From Rhipidocladum racemiflorum (Eukaryota > Streptophyta > Magnoliopsida > Poales > Poaceae): DNA of 64,000 bases. The notes below the pieces were generated by a model. That model was not told the DNA's origin. It worked only from the letters and a program-made list of their open reading frames with translations, and made no database searches. Positions 37,541 through 50,085 of the stretch are shown here, piece by piece. The stretch is taken from positions 3,666,649 through 3,730,648 of the forward strand of contig CM070570.1 of the NCBI GenBank assembly GCA_036346355.1. Reading direction: 5' to 3'. Numbering within the stretch: position 1 is the stretch's first letter; each line of letters starts with the position of its first letter. The position numbers and the translations under genes were made by a program.

Positions 37541-38215
37541 ATATCTGAAATTACATCTAGGTCCTTTCACCAGTTTTTTTTGCAGAAAAGACCTCGTGGT
37601 TCTGTAGATTCGTGAACGCGTCCTCCATCTGTTTTATTCAAAAATACAAATTTGCATTTAGGTCCTCCTACATGCACTTTTGTAAAAAAAACCGTAGTTC
37701 CGCACGAGTCATACATCAGTTTTTAAAAGTCCCCCCAAAAATTTGAAATTGCATTTAGGTCCTCCCACCGTCTTTTGTACAAATTCGCCGATGAGCCCGA
37801 CATCAATTTTTAAAAGTCCCCCGAAAATTTTGAAATTGCTTGTAGGTCCTCCCACTATTTTTTTTAAAAAAATCGTGTAGTTCTGCAGTTTCGTCATCAT
37901 TTTTTAAAAGTCCTTCGAATATTTTCAAATTGTATTTAGGTCCTACCACTAGCTTTTTGTACAAATCCGACGACAATCATTTTTTGCAAAAAAAAAAAAA
38001 AAAAGAATTTGCGTTTAGGTCCTGGCACCTGCTCTTTTGTAAAAAACCCTGTAGTTTCGCAAATTTGTCAATGGGTCCTTCATCAGTTTTTTACAAAAAG
38101 GACCCGTGGTCCTGTAAATTCACTGACGACTCCTAGCCGCCACATTTTTGAAAAAAACCCCCGAGAAAATTGAAATTATGTTGAGGTCCTCATACCATAT
38201 TTTTTAGAAGTAACT
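37540..38215. repeat. Degenerate tandem repeat built on an AGGTCCTCCCACC phrase
   Basis: Copies of TTTAGGTCCTCCCAC-like sequence occur near 37558, 37660, 37757, 37844, 37938, 38018 and 38184, spaced roughly 80-165 bp. They are interleaved with TTTTTAAAAGTCC and TTTGTACAAAT or TTTTGTAAAAAA words. No coding content. Confidence 0.65.
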
Positions 38216-38929
38216 GTAGGACCAAATTTTGCACGGCACAGCGAAGCACTCGACTCTGGCTAGTAACATTTGAACAACGAAGCCCCTTTGTTGCTTTACT
38301 TTCTCCCAATGAGTGTGTTGCTTTACTCATGCACTTACCAATAACCACTTTTAAAAGTTTTTGCATTAAAACTTTTCAAACCAATTTTTTTTTTTAATTA
38401 TAACTTTTTGAACCGAATAGTTTTTTAATTGAAAGTTTTCAGAGTTGAAATTTTTCAAAAATTTCAAGTTGAAACTTTCTAATTTGATAATTTTTTATTT
38501 AAATATTTCGAGTTGAAACTTTCTTATTTAAAAATTATGAATTGAATTTTATGGCACCTTACGAGAGTATCCTTAAATTTTTAAGTTTGAGGGTAACCCC
38601 AAACTAGTTGTACCCTTGTTTTTTTTCATTGGTCTATTTTTTTTTTGCAAGTTCAGTCTCTATCCGAGTATTTTTACAAATCTATCCTCCTCTCAGCCAT
38701 TGTAGTCACCTACTACACACATATACCGCAGCAAGCATCTACCATGATCCTATACCGCGACAGGTGGTACGTGTCTCCTTTCGGTCCTTCCGCGGTTAAA
38801 AATATACGCGATTCACCATTTCGTTCAAGTGAAGGCCAAACTTAAAAAAAAAAGCGCCAAAAACTCTTATTTCTTGGCTTCCTCCTAATGGCGGTTAATG
38901 AAATGACTCTTAGGAGGCACAGTGGAAAA
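38216..38929. other. AT-rich intergenic sequence, no gene recognised
   Basis: Runs of T and repeated GTTGAAACTTT/GAAAGTTTTCA words at about 38,350-38,530 give a low-complexity region. No reading frame is recognisable. Confidence 0.4.
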
Positions 38930-38934
38930 GTAAA

Positions 38935-41870
38935 TGAAATGCCCCAAAATTTCGAACAAGAAATCAAACCCTAATTCGAAGTTTAAGTGGAGTTTAATCT
39001 TCATTATTTCGTTCTTAATCCGGTTCTTGGAATTTGGGGTTTTGGAAAGGGGAGTGGTTGAACGCTTACCTGGAAGCCTCGCTCGGACCATCGGTTCTTC
39101 GCGCGCGCCAACGGCTCGTCGCCACGTCCACGCTTGGCCCGATCCGCCGTGTCCTCTCCATCGCCGATCGCCCGTCCCGTCTCGCACGCGCGTCATCCTC
39201 ACCCCGCGCGCCGAGCTGCCCCCTCTATGCTTGGTCGTCGCCAGTCCCATCGCGCGGCTTCGTCACCCTCGCGCCATCCCCTGGCTCCCCCGCGCGACCC
39301 GCCGGCTCGCCTGCCCCCGTCACCTCCCCTCCTCGCCGACCACGCTCACCCATGCCTCCGCCCACGCCGCCACCGGCTATAAATGGCCGCGCCGAGCTCT
39401 TGCTCTCCTCGCCCCGCCCTTCTTCTCCCTCGGTGAGCCCCGTCCCTTCGTCTTCCACCGCCACCCCCACTCATCTTCTTCCCCTCCGGCCGAAATCACT
39501 CACGCCGCCACCACTCGCCTCTTCGCCCAATCTCTTCCCTAACCCTAACCCCTTCGCCTCCCCTTCTGTTTACCCACCGCCACCCTCCTTCCCCGGCCCC
39601 GGTCGCCCACGCTCAACCTCGTCGCCGCCCACTCGACCCTAACCCTAACCTCGCCCTCTCTGTCTCTCGCTGTGTCTCGCTGCAAACCGGGTCTCACCGG
39701 TCAGCCCTCTTAAGCCGCGCCCTCGCTCGCTCTGCCATGGCCCCACCGGTTAGCATCACTGAGACTCTGGCCCCGTGCGTCATCGCCACCTCGCCCGGCC
39801 CCACTTGTCGGCCTCCCGCTGTCTCTGCCTCGCCGAGCCCGCTAGTCAGGCCGACCCAACTCGCGCGCGCGTGCATCGGCCCGCAGGCCATCTGGTCAGA
39901 TGGGCCAAGCCCAGTGCGGCCCATCACTGTTTTTTCGATTTTTCATTTCTTTTCGGATTTATTTAATCCGATAAATCCTTTTAATTACTCCAAAAATCCA
40001 AAATTCTCCGGAAACTACAAAAATAGCCAAAGTACACTGTTCTAACCGTTTCGCTCCACTGAATCCAAATACGGCCTCTGTTTCGCCATTAGGAGTCTAC
40101 AAAATTCTAAAAATACCCACTTTGCCCTCCAAACCCTCTCCGGCCCCTTTTCCATTCTTCGATTTCGTTCGCTTTCACTTTCGTTTTCATTTCGTTTCGT
40201 TTTTATTTCGTTTTTGTTTATTTACCGTTTTCGGTTCTCTCGTTTCCGCGCTAGATCCGACGTTCGCGCAACAGTTGGAGCTCGAGCAATTCCAGGAGCC
40301 GGAGCAGGAGCAGGACGGAGACGCGTACAACTACGTCGACTACGACCTAGCCGACCCCGCATCGCAGCAAGGCAAGCCACACACCTTTGAACATATTGAA
40401 CCAAGATTGCAATGATAATATTATAGTAATTAATTTCTATTGCATTACTTAAAGGTGTGTTGAAATATTAAAACTCACTAGTTTAGAATGACATGCAAGA
40501 TAGTTAAACCCAGTTTCGCGTTTAGCTTCCTTGATGATTGATTAGCCATAATCTAACCTTTGATAACCCTAGATGATAGTTATATTCATATCGTGGATAA
40601 TCATTAATCTATATTAGTTCACTCAAATTTTCTTTAAATGAAAAATGTTTTGTTGGCGAGCAGTCGGCTCGGAGTATGTATTTAAATGTGCTGCGGTCAG
40701 GGAGACAGTATTGGACTAGCCACGAGGTGGATGTGAGTCCGATCCCCAGCTGATGATTAATGCCATGGTTGGTTTCGGTGGATGGTACAGTGGATACCAG
40801 AGTGGTTCGTGCATGGTTAAGTGGCTTAGTCTGTGGCAATATAAGGTTAAACCCCCTTGAGCAAAATAAATAACTTAAGATCCCGCTCAACCACAAGTCG
40901 GACCAGTTAGTTGAACCGTCTCCGACATAGCTTAGTACATTGTGCATATCCTGGAAAATACTTAAATGGTGGTATCATCCTCAGATGGAGAATGGAGTGC
41001 GGCATTTCCAGTTGGGGGAATGGCCGACGGGGTGGAACGGGAATGGGCTTGTCTAGCGCCATCTACCGGTTCTCACAATGGTAGCTCCTCGCTCCGGACA
41101 GTGGGTCCCGAGTGGAGCGGCTTTACCGGTTAGGGGCTATCCAGGAATGTTCAATCAAAAGGCTGTGATGGTCTCGGTCCAACCGCATGCATTTAAGTTG
41201 CATGTAATTTGCGCATGGCATTAACAGCCGTAGATGTCTTGTGGGTAAAGCTGAACAGCTCTGCAGAGTCAAATAAAATGGTATTCGAATACGCCGTGCT
41301 TCTGGTAAATGAAGCTAAGTTTAATTGGGGTGAATCAAGTAACCGAGCTCAAGTTAGATCTTTCAAATTTTGGAGAATGTGGCTTAATGGTGCACTTGTA
41401 AATGACCCCCTCTTACTATTATTTATGGTTTGTGTTTCAAATGTAAAATAAACTTGGAAATAAAACTGCATCAACATAAACAATTAAACTTGTGCCATCA
41501 TTTGATAATCCCGTGCATGTAGTATTCAGAAATTTCCGTGCGACTTGTTGAGTACGGTTGTGTACTCACCCTTGATTAAACAACTCCTCAGAGCTTCAAG
41601 ACGCTGAAGATTTCCAAGAAACCGTAGATGGCGACTCTTATTGGTTCTAAGGTATTGGCTTGTGCTCAAGTCATGCCTATGTGGTTCTTTTGTAATGTAA
41701 ATATTAGGGGCTCGCTACACCTCCTTTTATAAAACTCTGGCCGTTAGGCCTTAAGTTATGTAAAAACAATTGATTTGCACTTCTGTCTGGCAATGGTACG
41801 CTTGGTTCCTAGCAGCTAAACTTTCTAGGTAGCTGTCGTGATATTTAAACGTTTCTGGCGATCCGTTACA
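38935..41870. mobile_element. Probable solo LTR of a large gypsy-type element, 2.9 kb
   Basis: It starts TGAAATG, ends CGTTACA, and has GTAAA on both sides (38930-38934, 41871-41875). The contents resemble, by memory, the very long LTRs of the grass Tekay/Del group: a GC-rich promoter-proximal half, then text such as CAGCTCTGCAGAGT and GTTGTGTACTCACCCTTG. No gag or pol lies beside it. The inverted ends are only TG/CA, so the boundary call rests mainly on the 5-bp duplication. Confidence 0.6.
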
Positions 41871-42180
41871 GTAAACAATAAATATATCTGCGTCATTTCA
41901 CAATCGGAGGGTCCTCTATCCCCGTTGCCTGCGCTTGTGCCGCTTGGTGGGCTGACCTCGGTGCGGCGGCTAGGGATGGCAGTTTTACCCATGGGTTTGG
42001 GTACCCATGGGTACCCGACCCGATAAGGATGGGTACGAGTGGCATTTTAAACCCATGGGTTTTCTGGTTTGGGTACCCGATAAAATCACAGGATGGGTGT
42101 GGGTATCAGTTTGTACCCATGGGTACCCGGTGGGTATCCTGACAAACGGGCCCCACTTTTTATAATATATATATATATAT

Positions 42181-43727
42181 TGTGAAATCATGTGCTGAAA
42201 AATTGGTTTAGAATTGAATTTGCAAAGATTTGTTTTTTTGGTCCAGGGAGTATTTTGCTAAGGTTACAATTTGGAAATTGTGTTTATGGTTGATTTGATG
42301 CAACGCGCTCGTGTGAGTGGTTGCATGAACTAAATTGAGTCAAGTCGCGGACTTGTGCTCGGATCGTTTTGGGTTTGTTCATGTGCAGGTGTTGCTCGAG
42401 GGCAAACGTGGTCGATGACGGGACCGGAACTAGGTTCATGGAGGAGCTAAGGTTCGAGACTAGGTTATGGAGGAACCGAGGTCTTGGTGGTCAAGATGTC
42501 ATGCGAGACGTTTGGGCTAGAGAATAGTGTACGTGGAGAACTGGTGAGTCACGTGAGTATGGCAGGTGGGCCATACGCGTGCAAAAGCTAACTTGGTCTG
42601 GAGGATCAAGTTGATTCGGTTTTTGGTCATGTGTGACAAAAACTGATGCTTGCAAAATTTGTTAAGTCACGTTGGTATGGTATGCGTATCATACATGTGA
42701 AAATGAGTGGACAAAGTTTAGATATTTTTATTTGGTTCTGGGTAACCAAATCTGAGTTGATACGTGAGATATAGCAACCGAATCCTATTTGATTACGTAC
42801 TGTATAGTCTAATCAGATTCATTGTTTGTGCTTTAAAAGGAGGGGTGTCTCCTGTTTAAAGCAAGCAAGCAACCAGCGTACAAGCATATTGCAGAACAAG
42901 TTTTTGGTTATGTGTTTTGTAAGTTAGTACTCTTGTGCTTGAGTACTTTAGACAAAAGGAAATAAAGTTGAATATTTCAAGGATGTCTTGCGTGGATTCA
43001 TGAGGTACTATTTAATTCAAACATTTTCGTCTTTGTCTGATCTTTGGGATTATAGATTGATTCGTGTTTTCTGTGAATTCTTGAAATTCAAACTCTGCTT
43101 TTAATCCGTTCAAAAATTCTTCTATAACCTTGTTTTGGTATCAGTCAAAAGTTTTTCCCTCGACGTGTTCAAAGTTTCTCGTATTCTCAGTCAAAACGTG
43201 TTTTGCGAGATCAATATCTTTTAATCTAGAAGCTTGATCGAATTGATTCTTGTTTCATTTGGTGCGGATTGAAGCCTAGACTCTTGTGTTCAAATTTCAG
43301 CTCAATCCAACGGTTAGATCTCTCGGAAATTGAATTTTACAAAGAGTATTAAAAAATTTCCGTATTGCTCAGTTCGGACGGTCCGAACTGAACGCGTATA
43401 GTACTAAACAGCCAGTTCGGACAGTCCGAACTGGTGTTTTCGATACAGATAATTTAAATAGTTTATAACTTTTGATCCGATTGAGTTGATTCTTGTTGGA
43501 ATAGTTTCATAATTTCGTCTAGTTTCTACAGTGAAGTTCTTGAGACTTTTTGACGGTTGAATTTTTCTGGAATAATTGTTTTATTGAATGATTTTTCTCT
43601 ATTTTGTTTGAAACTGAAAGTGTTCTTTTAGTTTCGGGTTTGGGTGAGTTTTAGTTGATCAAAAATTTGGTTTTAAACTTCGGTGCAACTATTCACCCCC
43701 CCTCTAGTTGCCATACACGGTCCTACA
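42181..43727 (+). repeat. 5' LTR of the SIRE-like copia
   Basis: 1,547 bp. It differs from the 3' LTR at scattered single bases and a few short indels, for example CGGACAGTCCGAACTGGTG near 43,414-43,432 against a shortened form near 48,068-48,087. That indicates a modest age. Confidence 0.92.
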
Positions 43728-43752
43728 AGTGGTATCAGAGCGAGGTTAAGGT

Positions 43753-45739
43753 ATGGCATCAGATAAGTATATTAATCGTCCTCCTATGCTTAATGATTCA
43801 AATTTTTCTTTTTGGAAGAGTCGCATGCAATCCTATATTGAAGCTCAAGGTAATGATGTTTAGCGCAAAGTTTCTACTGTTTTTGATGTTCCTGATACAG
43901 TCACCAATGATAATAAAGTAGACATTGATCTGAATGCTAAAGCGAGAAATTTGATTTTTCAAGGAATTTCTGAAAAAGAATTTGATCGAGTTTCTCATCT
44001 ACGTTCTGCTTATTCTGTTTGGAAGACATTATGTGACTATCATGAAGGTTCTACTAAGATTAAGAAAGTACGCAAAAATATTTACCAAAAAGATTTTTCT
44101 GATTTTGCTATGAGTAGGGTGAATCAATTGATGACCCTTTCTCTCGATTTGAGAAAATCTTGTGTAATTTGCGTGGTGTTGGAGTTACTAATTCAGTTGA
44201 GGATAACGCTAGTAAAATTTTGAGATCTCTTAGTCCTGAATGGCGCATGGTTGTTCTTGCAATTAATCAAAGCTGTTGACTTGGATACTTTGACCATGGA
44301 TGATCTTTATTCTAGGCGAAAACTTACGAGATGGATTCTTTGTCACCTAGTGATAATAAATCCTCTACACATGCACTTGTTGCTAACTTGACACTTCATC
44401 CGGATTACCATCTTTTTGTTCCTTATGCCTTTGGCTTCCTTTTCGGATGAGCAGTTTGAGATGCTTCCTGAAGAAGATCTTGTGCTCATCTCCTCACGTG
44501 CTTTTAAAGCACTCAACAATGTGAGGATGAGGAGGCGTGGAGGCACAACTTCGAGGTCCTTCAACTGTTTTGAGTGTGGCTTTCCCGGGCATATCAAAGC
44601 AAACTGTCCCAAGTTGAAGAAGAAGGAAGAAAGGGAACAAGACAACGCAGCTCAAGACACACTACCCCTAGGCGCCCCAATTTTCGAAAAGTTGCAAAGA
44701 AAGTCTTAGCCGCCATAGAGGAGTGTGATCTTAGTGATGTGGACTTTGAGAGTGATGATGAGCCACATGACAAGAAGAAGGACAAAAAGGGAGATCCTGA
44801 TGATGACTTCACCGGGATGTGTTTTATGGCTAGAAGGGATAGTGACAACGACTCCGACCTTGAAGAGGTTGTGCGAGAGAGGAAGGAGAACATATGGCTC
44901 ATAGATTCTGGATGTTCACGTCATATGACTGGAGATTCAAAATGGTTCTCCTCCCTCACACAAAGTTCAGGTGATGAGGTTATCACTTTTGGCGACGATT
45001 CAAAGGGACGGATTCTTGGAAAAGGAATTGTGCGAGTCAATGAAAACTTCGTTCTCAAGGATGTAGCTTTGGTAAGTAAGCTCAATTATAATTTGCTCTC
45101 AGTCTCTCAGTTGCTTGATGAAGATCTTGAGGTGAGATTTAAGAAAAAATCTTGTCGTATATTAGATGTTTCTGAAAATCTAGTATGCAATATCACTCGC
45201 ATTGGTCGCTTGTTTAAAGGTGATTTTTCATATCCAACATCTGAAACTACATGTCTTGTCTCCCAAGTTTCTAAAGATTTAACTTTTTGGCATCGTAGAC
45301 TTGGTCATATTGGTTTCGATCATCTTTCACGCATAAGTAAATCAAACTTGCTTAGAGGTTTGCCTGAATTAAAGATTGATAAAACAAGTAATTTGGTTTG
45401 CTCCTCCTATCAACATGGAAAAATGACTGCATCTCGACATTTTCCTATTTCTGCTGTTATGACTAATGCTCCAGGTCAGCTTCTACATATGGACACTGTT
45501 GGACCTGCTAGAGTGAAATCTGCAGGAGGTAAGTGGTATCAGTGCAACATTCTCGAACAAAGCATATTGATATTCGCTATCATTTTCTTCGAGATCATGT
45601 GGAAAAGGGAGATGTTGTTTTGCATTTTGTTGATTCTGAGTTGCAACTTGCTGATATTTTCACAAAACCACTTGATGCTTCTCGATTTGCTTTTCTAAGA
45701 GGAGAATTGGGAGTTGTGCATTCCATGAGCCTGTTTTGA
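43753..45739 (+). pseudogene. Copia gag-protease with truncated integrase fused to an RNase H tail
   Basis: Gag starts at ATG 43753 (MASDKYINRPPMLNDSNFSF) and has a stop at 43861-43863 and later frameshifts. The zinc knuckle CFECGFPGHIKANC is at about 44,565. The protease WLIDSGCSRHMTGDSKWF is at about 44,894 with its DSG intact. GAG-pre-integrase FWHRRLGHIGFDHL is at about 45,287. The integrase starts (LLHMDTVGPARVKSAGGKWY) and breaks off near 45,535. The next text, in another frame, is the RNase H end (TKHIDIRYHFLRDHVEKGD, ADIFTKPLD). About 2.5 kb of usual pol is therefore missing. Confidence 0.85.
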
Positions 45740-46833
45740 GGGGGAGTTTCCTTGCCAAGTCCTTTAGTTGATGAGCTTATTTTATCATATTTCTTTATAT
45801 ATTATGTAATTGAGCTGATATATGACAATCTAAATTGCTTTACTTGAACTAAAAGTGACATTGCGGAATTCCTTGGTTAGATTGTCTATAGCTAAATACT
45901 CTGTGATATCTTACTCTTCTAGGCTTGATATTGAATCTTCTTGACAAATTTGGGCTATGGAGCAAGTGTGTTTTCAGCTTTACTCTTTCAAAAGGCCTTT
46001 TAATCTCTGTGCATGTTAACAATCAAAGAAAAAGAAAAGGCAAAGGGAATCAATAAAAAGGGGTTGTTAAAAGCAAAGGTCTCAAGTTGTGCGCTTCAGA
46101 CTTGCTTTCCTCTAAAAAGATAAGATGTATGCTTCAAGCATGCCATTCCCTAAAAAGACAAGATGTATGCTTCAAGCATGCCACTCCGATAAAATAAAAG
46201 AAGTATGCTTCAAGCATGCCACATGCAGTTAATCATTTTTTAAAAGATTAAATTGGCCTACTAGATTGGAGTTGAAACTACTTGCTCGCCATGAGTTGTT
46301 AGTTGCTTCAGTTTTGAGCCTTGCTTTTCTGCTGAGGTTTTACTTAGTACTTGGCTATAGTAGACTGAACTAGGGTTGAGATGCATGTCATTCCCTAACT
46401 TGTTAAAATCACATCAAGTTCATGTATTTTGCGTATTATGTGATATATAAGGTTATATAATCGAATGAGCTCATTTTTTCCTATCTTGGCATTCCTTTGT
46501 TTCTCTTTTGTGAAATCATTGTTAAAAAAAAATTTGAACATGTTGTTCTCTCTTTTGTATTCTTGATGAATCCATTGTCAAAGGGGGAGAAGTTTGGGGG
46601 AGAAGTTTGGAGAATTTTGGAATTTTGGGCTCATTGCACATTCACACACACATTTTTCTTCTTAGGGGGAGGTTTTTCTTTTCTTCACCTAGGCGGAGTT
46701 TTTCACTTTGCATATTTGTCAAATGGAGAGTTTTTGTGTTCTTCACTTTGGTCTGTTCAAAAACCTTCTTGTGGAGTGAATGCCAGTGTTCAATTCTAAG
46801 TGGTGTTGCCAATGTTTTCATCAATGGGGAGAT
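45740..46833 (+). other. Non-coding stretch between pol and 3' LTR, with a 38-bp tandem repeat
   Basis: GTATGCTTCAAGCATGCCA recurs at 46127, 46165 and 46203 (period 38). No env-like reading frame is recognisable here, although some SIRE elements carry one. The polypurine tract ATGGGGAGAT abuts the 3' LTR. Confidence 0.6.
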
Positions 46834-48385
46834 TGTGAAATCATGTGCTGAAAAATTGGTTTAGAATTGAATTTGCAAAGATTTGTTTTTTTGGTCCAGG
46901 GAGTATTTTGCTAAGGTTACAATTTGGAAATTGTGTTTATGGTTGATTTGATGCAACGCGCTCGTGTGAGTGGTTGCATGAACTAAATTGAGTCAAGTCG
47001 CGGACTTGTGCTCGGATCGTTTTGGGTTTGTTCATGTGCAGGTGTTGCTCGAGGGCAAACGTGGTCGATGACGGGACCGGAACTAGGTTCATGGAGGAGC
47101 TGAGGTTCGAGACTAGGTTATGGAGGAACCGAGGTCTTGGTGGTCAAGATGTCATGCGAGACGTTTGGGCTAGAGAATAGTGTACGTGGAGAACTGGTGA
47201 GTCACGTGAGTATGGCAGGTGGGCCATACGCGTGCAAAAGCTAACTTGGTCTGGAGGATCAAGTTGATTCGGTTTTTGGTCATGCGTGACAAAAACTGAT
47301 GCTTGCAAAATTTGTTAAGTCACGTTGGTATGGTATGCGTATCATACATGTGAAAATGAGTGGACAAAGTTTAGATATTTTTATTTGGTTCTGGGTAACC
47401 AAATCTGAGTTGATACGTGAGATATAGCAACCGAATCCTATTTGATTACGTACTGTATAGTCTAATCAGATTCATTGTTTGTGCTTTAAAAGGAGGGGTG
47501 TCTCCTGTTTAAAGCAAGCAAGCAACCAGCGTACAAGCATATTGCAGAACAAGTTTTTGGTTCTGTGTTTTGTAAGTTAGTACTCTTGTGCTTGAGTACT
47601 TTAGACAAAAGGAAATAAAGTTGAATATTTCAAGGATGTCTTGCGTGGATTCATGAGGTACTATTTAATTCAAGCATTTTCGTCTTTGTTTGATCTTTGG
47701 GATTATAGATTGATTCGTGTTTTCTGTGAATTCTTGAAATTCAAACTCTGCTTTTAATCCCTTCAAAAATTCTTCTAAAACCTTGTTTTGGTATCAGTCA
47801 AAAGTTTTTCCCTCGACGTGTTCAAAGTTTCTCGTATTCTCAGTCAAAACATGTTTTGCGAGATCAATATCTTTTAATCTAGAAGCTTGATCGAATTGAT
47901 TCTTGTTTCATTTGGTGCGGATTGAAGCCTAGACTCTTGTGTTCAAATTTCAGCTCAATCCAACGGTTAGATCTCTCGGAAATTGAATTTTACAAAGAGT
48001 ATTAAAAAATTTCCGTATTGCTCAGTTCGGACGGTCCGAACTGAACGTGTATAGTACTAAACAGCCAGTTCGGACGATCAATCGGTGTTTTCGATACAGA
48101 CAATTTAAATCGTTTATAACTTTTGATCCGTTGATCCGATTGAGTTGATTCTTGTTGGAATAGTTTCATAATTTCGTCTAGTTTCTACAGTGAAGTTCTT
48201 GAGACTTTTTGACGGTTGAATTTTTCTGGAATAATTGTTTTATTGAACAATTTTTCTCTATTTTGTTTGAAACTGAAAGTGTTCTTTTAGTTTCGGGTTT
48301 GGGTGAGTTTTAGTTGATCAAAAATTTGGTTTTAAACTTCGGTGCAACTATTCACCCCCCTCTAGTTGCCATACACGGTCCTACA
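46834..48385 (+). repeat. 3' LTR of the SIRE-like copia
   Basis: 1,552 bp, the partner of 42181-43727, ending in CCTACA before the TATAT duplication. Confidence 0.92.
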
Positions 48386-49010
48386 TATATATATATATAT
48401 TAGAAAACCAAAACCCTAACTCACTAATTTGCCGCCACAATCTTCTCGCTTCCTTCGGAATCCCCTGCCGCAATCCCTCGCGCACCCCTCCCTCTCGGTA
48501 GTCGGCTCTCCCTCCCGCCACCACCTCCGCCTCTCCCTTTGGCCCCATCCCCCACTCTCTTCACCTCCTCGCCCACATGGCCCCTATCACCCCCACCTTG
48601 GTGGCTCAGCTCCCTCCGACTCCCTCCCTTGGGGTCGGCCATCTGCGTGGCGGTGCTACCGGTGGGAGGGCCGATCCCACCGTCGTGCATGCGCGACTAC
48701 GTGGCGCTGATGGGTCCCTCCCTTCCCTCTCCAACTAGGTATAGTTGCCCTCTCCACTTCCCCTTCCACGATTCCACCTTCGGTTGCGTCATACCCTCCC
48801 CCTCCGGTGGCTACGGCGGCTACGGCGACTACGGCCAGGCATATTTGTTTGTTGCTATAGATACCCATGGGTACCAATTGGGTTTGGGCATAGGTACAGA
48901 TTTGTATCCGAAAAGCTTAATAGGTTTAGGTGGACGGCACTTTGTTTTGGTTTAGATATAAAACGGTGGTACCCAGAGGTACCCACCCGATTGCTATCCC
49001 TAACGGCGGC

Positions 49011-49863
49011 CTTCTCTCCGGAGAGCGGGCGACGAAGAGGTGACGGCAAGGCATGCAGGCTGGTGCCGTCGTCGTCGTCCACATCGAATCGAGTCTATGT
49101 TCGTAATGCAATTCAGCAGCACCGCACCGTGGACGCAGAGAACAAAACCCTCTATGCATCGAGCCTCGTACATCAACCAATCCACCGCACTGATGCCCGC
49201 GCATGCACCTGCCAACTCTATGGAACCGAACCACCACAAATTAAACCTGCGACGGTTTAACTCAGCACCGTAATTATCATCAATCTTAGCCAAGTGATGC
49301 CTAGCGCACTGCCATTCAGCACGCAAGCATATACCGTAATCATAGTTACAGGCGTAATTAACGGAAGCCGGACGCTACCAACATCAAGTGGGTGAACACG
49401 AGTCGATCAAACGTGACGTTGGTCGATAGGCTGGTCAAGCAAGTCACATATTGTTTGCTATGAAGAAACGCAACTTGCATCGTAGCAGACAGATCACAGA
49501 TGCGTACTGCAACACAGCTCGTCCTTGCCTTTTTTTTTACTTAGTTAAAATAGACAATGACCATTCATTCATTATCTAACCTAGATGATTAACGATGAAA
49601 GATAAAATAATTATAATTCAACACAAGCGGTAGGATGAATCGCGCTGGCGACGGGAAAGACGAAAGAGGCTTCTCGATGGCTAGATTTTTTTGGCCATGG
49701 ACGGCCCTGCGTTGGTAAACCTGGCAGACAGACAAGACATAATAAACGGCACCTTTTTTAAATCCAAAATTCGTTAGGATGAACTCTCCTGCATTACGCC
49801 CTGAGAGTGGTACGGCCGTTATTACATACACGGGAAAAAAACACACAAAGCGATGCGTGTTTA
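49011..49863. other. Intergenic, no gene recognised
   Basis: GC-rich to about 49,250, then ordinary AT content. Short frames on both strands show no family resemblance that I can identify. Confidence 0.4.
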
Positions 49864-50085
49864 GTTTATGTTAGGAAACTCTGTTTCCTATCTCTTATGG
49901 ACTCTTCCTTATCTCTAGCAGAACCGCTATATATAGGAGGCAGGGCTACCCCTTTGTATACACAAGCATACAGAATAATAAAGCAGAGCAGTTCCTCCTC
50001 ATATTGTGTCTCTCGCCCTCTCTCTGTTCTCCAGTTTAGATCTATTAGGCAACCCCGGACTATTCGATAGCGAGGTTGTCTAACA

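Larger units (their letters stand above)
42181..48385 (+). mobile_element. SIRE-like Ty1-copia retrotransposon, internally deleted
   Basis: The 5' LTR (42181-43727, 1,547 bp) and 3' LTR (46834-48385, 1,552 bp) both begin TGTGAAATCA and end GGTCCTACA. They are flanked by TATAT (42176-42180, 48386-48390) inside an AT-dinucleotide run. The primer-binding site TGGTATCAGAGC is at 43730-43741. Long LTRs, a separate 1.1-kb non-coding stretch after pol, and the gag type suggest the SIRE/Maximus lineage. Pol lacks most of integrase, reverse transcriptase and RNase H. Confidence 0.92.
41971..49002. mobile_element. hAT-like non-autonomous element, split by a copia insertion
   Basis: The left end TAGGGATGGCA and right end TGCTATCCCTA are near-inverted. 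They are flanked by an 8-bp duplication with one mismatch (GCGGCGGC at 41963-41970, ACGGCGGC at 49003-49010), as expected for hAT. Subterminal GGTACCC/ACCCATGGGT palindromes are dense at 41,985-42,130 and recur at 48,868-48,985. Without the copia insert (42181-48385) the element is about 0.82 kb. Its right part (48,420-48,840) contains GC-rich sequence without a recognised protein. Confidence 0.75.

Noticed and set aside
39034..39642. Overlapping 200-aa open frames, Pro/Ser/Arg rich
   Set aside because: They lie in the GC-rich half of the probable solo LTR and are low in complexity in all frames, with no recognisable domain.
40122..40415. 97-aa frame with EQFQEPEQEQDGDAYNYVDYD
   Set aside because: It looks gene-like but sits inside the 2.9-kb LTR, and similar text occurs, from memory, in LTRs of that group. 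Not supported as a host gene.
42135..42180. AT-dinucleotide run as a regulatory TATA cluster
   Set aside because: It is simple-sequence DNA inside the hAT element and the target of the copia insertion. No gene starts beside it.
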